The position numbers and the translations under genes are program-made. This document shows positions 51,547-56,357 of a stretch of DNA of 56,357 bases, piece by piece; position 1 is the first letter of the stretch; each line of letters begins with the position of its first letter. The notes beneath the pieces were generated by a model that worked only from the letters and a program-made list of their open reading frames with translations, was not told the DNA's origin and searched no databases. Origin of the DNA: Amycolatopsis circi (GTDB taxonomy: Bacteria > Actinomycetota > Actinomycetes > Mycobacteriales > Pseudonocardiaceae); contig NZ_PQIA01000050.1 of assembly GCF_003385235.1 (NCBI RefSeq), positions 1 to 56,357 of the forward strand. The letters are read 5' to 3'.

Positions 51547-52311
51547 TCAGTTTCCGGTCCACGGAGGAGCCGAGCCCCAACCCCAGCGAGGCACCGGCTG
51601 CTCGCCCGCGGGCCGGGCGTCCGGCGCGGAGAACACCACCGCGAGCCTGCTCCCCCATTCCAGGTATCCGGCGAGTGCGGCGCGGAACTCCGGGTCCGCA
51701 GGCAGCCCCGCCTCGTCGGCCGTGGCGAGCAGCAGCGAGACCCAGCGACGCCGCTGCGGCTCGGTGATCGCCCGGCCGGCATGCCTGGAGATCATGTGCT
51801 CGTGCCCGCCATGGCTGGCGGTGTACGCGGCCGGACCACCGAACACTTCGCCGAGCCACACCGCGACGTGCGCGGGGTGCTCCGGGCTCATCCCGGCGAA
51901 CACCTCGGCGAGCAGGTCGTCGTCGGGCACCTTCGCGTAGAACGCCTCGGTCAGCCTGGCCAGCGCGGCCGCTCCGCCTGCCCACTCGTAAAGCGTCGGC
52001 ACCGCACCGCCCGGCCCGGCCACCTCGGTGCGTTCGTAATGCCGCATCTCCTCGATGTTCTCGACATAGGGCCGGATCTCGGCGAGGAACGCGGCGAAAT
52101 GAGGCCCACCCCGAAAACCCTCGATGTGCGCGTCGGCCGAAGTCCAGACAATGCGCAGGACATAGCTGCCCGGCTCGTCGACTGCGTGCGTGAGTTCGTA
52201 GTCGTGACACTGCTCCGCCGCCGCGAGCGACTCCGCCGCCCGCCGGTAAGCGGCTTCGAACTCCGCGTGCCCGCCGTCCGGAATGCGGTACCGGATGTAC
52301 TCGATGATCAC
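51547..52311 (-). CDS. ABM domain-truncated haemoglobin fusion
   Basis: A 254-residue fusion of an N-terminal antibiotic-biosynthesis-monooxygenase (ABM) domain (about 1-100, VIIEYIRYRIPDGGHAEFEA with the VLRIVWTSADAHIEGFR strand) and a C-terminal group II truncated haemoglobin (about 110-235). HEHMISRHAGRAI has the proximal His and RRRWVSLLL the conserved Trp of that group. Such fusions are known in Streptomyces and a few other actinobacteria. The GTG start at 52311 gives a better N terminus than the TTG 12 bases upstream. It diverges from the HxlR gene across an operator. Confidence 0.85.
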   Translation of the reverse strand: MIIEYIRYRIPDGGHAEFEAAYRRAAESLAAAEQCHDYELTHAVDEPGSYVLRIVWTSADAHIEGFRGGPHFAAFLAEIRPYVENIEEMRHYERTEVAGPGGAVPTLYEWAGGAAALARLTEAFYAKVPDDDLLAEVFAGMSPEHPAHVAVWLGEVFGGPAAYTASHGGHEHMISRHAGRAITEPQRRRWVSLLLATADEAGLPADPEFRAALAGYLEWGSRLAVVFSAPDARPAGEQPVPRWGWGSAPPWTGN

Positions 52312-52346
52312 CGTGCCACCCAAGCACGCGCCGGGCCGGTCGCCTA

Positions 52347-52368
52347 GTACGCACTTGCCGGTGCGTAC
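52347..52368. promoter_or_regulatory. HxlR-type operator, GTACGCAC-N6-GTGCGTAC
   Basis: A perfect 8-bp inverted repeat spaced by TTGCCG, centred between the divergent ABM-haemoglobin and HxlR genes. GTAC-containing inverted repeats are known operators of the HxlR/DUF24 family. Confidence 0.88.
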
Positions 52369-52391
52369 CCGCGGCAGGCGATGATGGAGGG

Positions 52392-52736
52392 ATGAAAGCG
52401 CGCTACTCCTGTGCGGTCGAACTGGCCGTCGACGTCATGGGCGGGAAGTGGAAGCCGGTGATTTTGGCGCGGCTCAAGGAAGGCCCGCACCGGTACGGCC
52501 AGCTGCGCCGGGCCATTCCGTCGATCACCGAGAAAGTCCTTACCGCGCAACTGCGGGAGCTGGCCGCGGCCGGACTGGTCGACCGGACCGAGGTGGCCGG
52601 CCGGGTGCCGACGGTCGAGTACCGGTTGACTCCCGACGGTGACGAGCTGCGCCCGGCGCTGACCGCGTTGTACGAATGGGGCAGCCGGTACGCCGAACGC
52701 AACGGCATCGCGGTCGGCCCCTCCTCGACCGGCTAG
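52392..52736 (+). CDS. HxlR-family regulator with N-terminal Cys
   Basis: A 114-residue HxlR/DUF24 winged-helix protein. Cys7 in ARYSCAVELAVDVMGGKWKP is at the position of the redox- and quinone-sensing Cys of YodB/HypR-like members, and MGGKWKPVILARLKEGPHRY and LTPDGDELRPAL are family marks. The start lies directly after GGAGGG, with almost no spacing, which is odd. It probably represses or activates the divergent ABM-haemoglobin gene through the operator at 52347-52368. Confidence 0.88.
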   Translation: MKARYSCAVELAVDVMGGKWKPVILARLKEGPHRYGQLRRAIPSITEKVLTAQLRELAAAGLVDRTEVAGRVPTVEYRLTPDGDELRPALTALYEWGSRYAERNGIAVGPSSTG

Positions 52737-53119
52737 GAAGAGCGGAGCAGGTCAGCCAATACCGCCGCTTCGCTGATGTCGCTGCGTTTAGTCGCGGTCA
52801 ACAGCGTCAACGGCCCCTTCTTGGCCAGCGCACGCAAGTGGCCCAGCGCCTCCGCACGTTCCGGTTCTTCCAGTTCCGACCGGTAGCGCTCCGCGAATTC
52901 GTCGTAGCGCTCCGGATCGTGCGCGTACCACTTGCGCAGTTCCGTCGACGGGGAGATCTGCTTGAGCCAGTCGTCCAGGTGTGCACGGTCCTTGCTCAGC
53001 CCGCGCGGCCACAGCCGGTCGACCAGGACCCGCGAGCCGTCTGCGGATTCTGGCGAGTCGTAGACCCGGCGCACCTGGACTTGGCGTTTGCTCATCGGGG
53101 CAGCGGCTCCTTCCGGCAT
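52733..53119 (-). CDS. DUF488-family protein
   Basis: A 128-residue protein of the DUF488 family, with QVRRVYDSPESADGSRVLVD and DRLWPRGLSKDRAHLDDWLK, KWYAHDPERYDEFAERY and LTLLTATKRSDIS. The ATG at 53119 has GGGAG at good spacing; a second ATG at 53095 gives the core family start. Its stop overlaps the convergent HxlR stop by 4 bp. The function is not known; the family fold is suggested to bind nucleic acid or a nucleotide. Confidence 0.8.
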   Translation of the reverse strand: MPEGAAAPMSKRQVQVRRVYDSPESADGSRVLVDRLWPRGLSKDRAHLDDWLKQISPSTELRKWYAHDPERYDEFAERYRSELEEPERAEALGHLRALAKKGPLTLLTATKRSDISEAAVLADLLRSS

Positions 53120-53175
53120 CTGGGGCTCCCGTCGCCACCCAGCGTCCGCCGGTGTCGGCCGTGGTGCAAACGAAG

Positions 53176-53195
53176 GGGGTATAACCCCAGGGTAT
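53176..53195 (+). promoter_or_regulatory. LysR-type palindrome overlapping the start codon
   Basis: GGGGTATAACCCC is an inverted repeat at 53176-53188 and ATAACCCCAGGGTAT another at 53181-53195; the second overlaps the ATG of the lysR gene. LysR proteins bind T-N11-A palindromes, so this suggests direct autorepression. Confidence 0.45.
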
Positions 53196-54060
53196 GGAAC
53201 TGCGTCAGCTGCGGTACTTCGTCGCCGTCTTCACCGAGGGGTCGATCAGCCGGGCGGCCGGGTCGCTGCTGATGTCGCAGCCCGCGCTGACCCGGCAGAT
53301 CCGCGTCCTGGAACGCGAACTCGGGACCCCCTTATTCGACCGCGTGCCGACCGGCGTTCAGGCGACCGTGGCTGGCCGCGCGCTGCACGAACACGCCCGG
53401 CAGTTGCTGCGACTCGCCGACGCGACGCGGGAGGTCACGCGGTCCGCGGCTCCGGTGAAGGAGCAGGTCGAGATCGCGTTGCCGCCGGGGATTCCGCAGG
53501 CCTGGGTGCTCGCGGCGCTGACCGAGATCCGCCGTCAGGTACCGGACGCCGCACTGTCGTTTTTGGACGCCAGCAGCACCGAGCAGCTGCGGATGCTCAG
53601 CGAGGGACGGATCGACATCGGGCTGGTCCACCAGAACCCGCCGTCCACCTTGCACGGGCGGTTGTTGTTCGAGCATCCATTCGGGGTCGCGATCCGGCCT
53701 GGCCACCAGCTTTTCGGCCGCGCACAATGCCGGTTGCGGGATCTCGACGACGTCCGGGTGCTCGCGCACTCGCGGGCGCAGGTCCCGGCCGGGCACGACC
53801 AGATGCTCGCGGCGGCGCACGGGCTCGGAGTGTCGCCGAACTGGCGGTTGGCGCGGTTCAACGAGAACGCGCTGGCCTGCGCGGAAGCCGTCGAAGCGGA
53901 CGCGGTGCTGCTGAGCCGTCCCAGCGCAAACCGCATGCTGCCCGGCTGGGCCTGGAGCGAGCTGGTCGAGCCGAGCGTTCCGCTCACGACGTGGGCGGCG
54001 TGCCAGCCGCAGACCCGGCGGATCGTCGGCGCGGTCATGGAGGTGCTGGCCGGGTGCTGA
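53194..54060 (+). CDS. LysR-family transcriptional regulator
   Basis: A 288-residue LysR protein, resembling CynR-type regulators. The HTH is GSISRAAGSLLMSQPALTRQ with IRVLERELGTPLFDR following, and the effector domain starts at VEIALPPGIPQAWVLAALTE. ATG at 53194 is covered by a palindrome. It converges with the GH25 gene; its target is unknown. Confidence 0.87.
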   Translation: MELRQLRYFVAVFTEGSISRAAGSLLMSQPALTRQIRVLERELGTPLFDRVPTGVQATVAGRALHEHARQLLRLADATREVTRSAAPVKEQVEIALPPGIPQAWVLAALTEIRRQVPDAALSFLDASSTEQLRMLSEGRIDIGLVHQNPPSTLHGRLLFEHPFGVAIRPGHQLFGRAQCRLRDLDDVRVLAHSRAQVPAGHDQMLAAAHGLGVSPNWRLARFNENALACAEAVEADAVLLSRPSANRMLPGWAWSELVEPSVPLTTWAACQPQTRRIVGAVMEVLAGC

Positions 54061-54063
54061 AAG

Positions 54064-54093
54064 CCCGTCCGGGAGCACGGGCTCCCGGACGGG
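54064..54093. terminator. Bidirectional terminator hairpin
   Basis: A perfect 13-bp stem CCCGTCCGGGAGC with GCTCCCGGACGGG and a 4-base loop fills the gap between the convergent LysR and GH25 genes. Confidence 0.88.
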
Positions 54094-54099
54094 ACCGGA

Positions 54100-54939
54100 T
54101 CAGCCGGTGGCCAGCACCTTCAACCGGTCAAGACCGGCGCTGAAGTAGTCCTGGTCGAGCGGCGTCGAGGTGTACTGCCAGAAGGTGTAGAAACCCCAGG
54201 CATACGGCAGCGCGCCCGGCGACGACGAGTACGCCGCCACCCACAGCGGGTTGGTCGAGCTGAAGTCGCCACGGTTGCCCGTGCACTGGGTCCACCAACT
54301 GTTGGCCGTGTAGATGACCGGCCAGCGCGACGTCTTCGCGTGGTACTCGTCGCTGAACGCCTTGATCCACGACACCATCGCGGACTGGCTCAGCCCGTAG
54401 CAGGCCGAACTGGGCCCCCATTCGATGTCGAGCGTGCCGGGCAGGGTCTTGCCGTCCTTCGACCAGCCGCCGCCGTGCGCGACGAAGTAGTCCGCCTGCG
54501 CCGCGCCCCCTGAGATATCAGGACGGCCGTAGTGGTATGCCCCGCGGATCATGCCGACGCGGTACGAACCGTTGTACTGCTGGGTGAAGTCCGGATTCTG
54601 GTAGCCGGTGCCCTCGGTCGCCTTGACGTAGGCGAACCGCTTGCCCTGGTTCCAATAGGACTGCCAGTCGACCGCGCCTTGGTAGCTGCTCACGTCGATG
54701 CCCGACGTGGTCGTCTCGACCGACGCCGGCGCGACCGAACCGCTGCCCGGTTCGTGCGCCCGGATGGAGGCGCCCATCTGGTGGTTGTCCGGAGTCTCGG
54801 CCGTGGTGCTCGCGGCTGCGGCAGGTGCAGCCGCGGCGTTCGGCGCGGTCGCCACGAGCAGGGCGGCAGCCGCGGCGAACACCGCCGCGGTCAGGCGACG
54901 GCGCGCCCTCCCGGCGGGTCCCCAGTGGTGAGTGGTCAT
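54100..54939 (-). CDS. Secreted GH25 muramidase (lysozyme)
   Basis: A 279-residue exported glycoside hydrolase family 25 protein, a peptidoglycan N-acetylmuramidase. The long signal peptide (TAAVFAAAAALLVATAPNAA, then AAA-type cleavage) is followed by a spacer and the catalytic domain. GIDVSSYQGAVDW, FAYVKATEGTGYQNPDF, RGAYHYGRPD and the catalytic DxE in LDIEWG are visible. The start ATG at 54939 gives the best signal peptide. The leader just upstream forms a hairpin that covers the ribosome site. Position 54510-54520 holds CTGAGATATCA, shared with the repeats at 20.8-21.1 kb. Confidence 0.92.
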   Translation of the reverse strand: MTTHHWGPAGRARRRLTAAVFAAAAALLVATAPNAAAAPAAAASTTAETPDNHQMGASIRAHEPGSGSVAPASVETTTSGIDVSSYQGAVDWQSYWNQGKRFAYVKATEGTGYQNPDFTQQYNGSYRVGMIRGAYHYGRPDISGGAAQADYFVAHGGGWSKDGKTLPGTLDIEWGPSSACYGLSQSAMVSWIKAFSDEYHAKTSRWPVIYTANSWWTQCTGNRGDFSSTNPLWVAAYSSSPGALPYAWGFYTFWQYTSTPLDQDYFSAGLDRLKVLATG

Positions 54940-54942
54940 TGA

Positions 54943-54999
54943 CAGGTCCTTTCGGATGCCCTCGCGACGTGCCACCCGATCAGGTGGCACGAGGACCTG
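54943..54999 (-). promoter_or_regulatory. Structured mRNA leader covering the GH25 ribosome site
   Basis: On the minus strand CAGGTCC (54999-54993) pairs with GGACCTG (54949-54943), next to the start, and an inner 8-bp hairpin GTGCCACC/GGTGGCAC (54990-54983 with 54976-54969) lies within. The GGA of AAAGGACC is inside the outer stem, so folding could block translation. This could be a riboswitch or thermosensor. I could not match it to the c-di-AMP (ydaO) consensus that often precedes muramidases. Confidence 0.5.
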
Positions 55000-55151
55000 A
55001 TTCTGTTACTCAACGCGAGGCACTGTCACTGCTCCAAGTGAACTAATTTCCACTTGACCGGACAACGGGAAAGACATTCTCAGTAGGCCGTTGCGGTCGT
55101 TTTCGCCGAAAGCCCCACCAACGGGCTGCGGTCGCCATACTCTGCTCCGCC

Positions 55152-56069
55152 ATGTCGACACATCGAAGAACCCGGACGATCCTGCAGCTCCTGGCCGTAC
55201 TCCTGGCGCTGGCCGCGACCGGCACCGGCACCGCGCAAGCAGACGAACAGCCCGTCCTGCACTTCAACCACTCCTACGGCGTCCTGGACCGCGAGACCGC
55301 CGACGCCATCGAGCATTCGGCCTACCTCAAGGACTTCGCGAACTTCCAGGTCCGCACCACGACCGGCGCGGGCGGTGAAAAATGGACCGGCCGCTACCTG
55401 ATGGGCCGCGAAACCTACTTGGAACTGTTCGGTGTCGGCGACGTCCCAGGCAAGGACGGCGACCTAGGTTCGGCGGGCCTGGGAGTCTCGGTCGAACACA
55501 CCGGCCAACTGTCCACAGTGGTCCAGCACCTACGCGACGCAGGCATTACGAACCCGTTGGAATTCCTGCAAACCCGCGACTTCGGCGACGGCAAGCCAGT
55601 CCCGTGGTTCAATGGAGTCTTCACCACCGACCAGTACGACACCTTCGGCGCCTGGGGCATGGAATACCGCCCGGAGTACTTCGCCGACCCGCGCAGCAAC
55701 ACCGGCCCCGCGCAATACCCCGGCGACGTCAGCCGCAACCGATACCTGCCAGACGACTACCGCAACCACCTGATGCGCGACGTCACCGGCATCCGCCTGG
55801 GCATCACCGCCCGCGACCTCGCCAACACCCTGCCGCTGCTGCGCGCCGGAGGAATGGCAGTACGAGAACTCCCCACCGGTGCCCTCGCCACCGACGGCAT
55901 GACCACCCTCCGCTTCGACACGGTCCCCGCAGACCAGGTCGGCCTGCGACAGATCGACCTGGCCCTCAACCACCCCGCCGGCACAAGGCACGTCGAACAG
56001 ATCGGCCACTCAACGCTGACTGTCGGCCCTGGCGCACACGCACGCTGGACCTTCAACCTCCGCAGCTGA
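55152..56069 (+). CDS. Secreted protein of unknown function, DUF5829-like
   Basis: A 305-residue exported protein. The signal peptide (ILQLLAVLLALAATGTGTAQ, ending AxA) is followed by LHFNHSYGVLDRETADAIEHSA and TYLELFGVGDVPGKDGDLGS, which resemble DUF5829 proteins, then AWGMEYRPEYFADPRSNTGP. The ATG at 55152 is close to the divergent GH25 leader. No catalytic motif can be named. It ends before the hairpin repeats at 56.1 kb. Confidence 0.75.
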   Translation: MSTHRRTRTILQLLAVLLALAATGTGTAQADEQPVLHFNHSYGVLDRETADAIEHSAYLKDFANFQVRTTTGAGGEKWTGRYLMGRETYLELFGVGDVPGKDGDLGSAGLGVSVEHTGQLSTVVQHLRDAGITNPLEFLQTRDFGDGKPVPWFNGVFTTDQYDTFGAWGMEYRPEYFADPRSNTGPAQYPGDVSRNRYLPDDYRNHLMRDVTGIRLGITARDLANTLPLLRAGGMAVRELPTGALATDGMTTLRFDTVPADQVGLRQIDLALNHPAGTRHVEQIGHSTLTVGPGAHARWTFNLRS

Positions 56070-56077
56070 GCCAAGTT

Positions 56078-56260
56078 CCGTGAGGGGAACCCTCACAGAC
56101 TCTGATTCCCTCAGGGCTCCCCTCACGACCTGCCGCGGTTCTGTGAGGGGCCCCTTCACGGACTCAGATTCCCTCAAGGAGCCCTTCACGGACCACCCCA
56201 CCCACCGGCACCCGCGAACCAGCCCGGCCAGACACCAAAGCCGCACGCCCAACGTCCGTG
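56078..56260. repeat. GTGAGGGG/GTGAAGGG hairpin repeat cluster
   Basis: Two complete hairpins (56078-56128 and 56143-56189) and the left arm of a third (from about 56255) carry the same GTGAGGGG...GATTCCCTC...CCCCTCAC layout as the terminator at 33084-33134. The third copy is cut off where the adapter begins, which is consistent with an assembly break in a repeat. The first copy may terminate the 55152 gene. Confidence 0.82.
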
Positions 56261-56276
56261 AGGGGAACCCTGAGGG

Positions 56277-56357
56277 ACTCTCTTATACCAATCTGACGCT
56301 GCCGACGAAAAGAGAGGTTTAGATCTACGCGGCTGCCGTAGCCTTAAAAAATAACAA
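56277..56357. other. Nextera/Tn5 adapter contamination at the contig end
   Basis: The low-GC tail is not genomic. CTCTTATAC, ATCTGACGCTGCCGACGA, an 8-base index-like block AAAGAGAG, and GTTTAGATCT...CGCCGTA-like sequence ending in an A-run follow the order of the Tn5 mosaic end, the Nextera adapter, the i5 index and the P5 flow-cell sequence, with scattered errors. The genomic sequence probably ends near 56276. Confidence 0.93.

Noticed and set aside
54943..54999. ydaO (c-di-AMP) riboswitch upstream of the GH25 gene
   Set aside because: The conserved bases of the ydaO consensus are not visible; only the nested hairpin is.
56078..56260. CRISPR array at the contig end
   Set aside because: The repeats are inverted hairpins with unequal spacing and lack a constant direct repeat and unique spacers.

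Overview
The window looks like the end of a contig from a high-GC actinomycete, most likely Amycolatopsis or a close Pseudonocardiaceae relative. The reasons are the GC-rich sequence with many GTG starts, translationally coupled ATGA/GTGA junctions, a KstR2-controlled steroid C/D-ring pathway, and GTGAGTG/GTGAAGGG hairpin families that I associate with that genus from memory. The last ~80 bases are not genomic: they read as Nextera (Tn5) adapter.

Region 1 (1-15.4 kb) is the late steroid pathway, which degrades rings C/D through HIP (the methylhexahydroindanedione propionate left after rings A/B are removed). It holds fadA6 (cut by the left edge), ipdF and fadE30 on the minus strand, then an enoyl-CoA hydratase, fadE31-fadE32-fadE33, a VOC protein, ipdA and ipdB on the plus strand, then kstR2 and divergent fadD3. 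Two perfect KstR2 operators sit at the two divergent promoters. A flavin reductase-like gene, a second thiolase and two divergent SDRs follow, with a degenerate third KstR2-like site.

Region 2 (15.4-40.6 kb) holds the ring A/B genes, scattered over many short transcription units: kshA, kshB, kstD, a second KstD-like flavoprotein, hsaA, hsaC, hsaD and hsaB. Mixed in are an old-yellow-enzyme homologue, an amidase/SDR/thioesterase/3alpha-HSD-like operon, an acyl-CoA synthetase, an F420-type LLM oxidoreductase with a SnoaL-like partner, an MFS transporter and TetR and IclR regulators. Nine or ten of these units share one palindrome, TCCCGnTnAnCGGGA, 43-116 bp upstream of the start codon. It matches neither KstR nor KstR2 and looks like the operator of a regulon of its own. 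The TetR and KstD-like genes at 21-23.7 kb both have decayed tandem copies of their own 3' ends downstream.

Region 3 (40.6-51.5 kb) carries a LysR regulator, a small unknown protein and an unusual phosphate-transport locus: a secreted PstS-like protein, a sortase-fold membrane protein that has lost its catalytic His, Cys and Arg, a 753-residue surface PstS-like protein with a C-terminal membrane anchor, pstC-pstA-pstB, and a second membrane-anchored PstS. This is my best candidate for an undescribed system.

Region 4 (51.5-56.3 kb) has an ABM-truncated haemoglobin fusion divergent from an HxlR regulator with a perfect inverted-repeat operator between them, a DUF488 protein, a LysR regulator, a GH25 muramidase with a structured leader, a secreted protein of unknown function and a cluster of hairpin repeats. 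No rRNA, tRNA, CRISPR or insertion sequence was seen.
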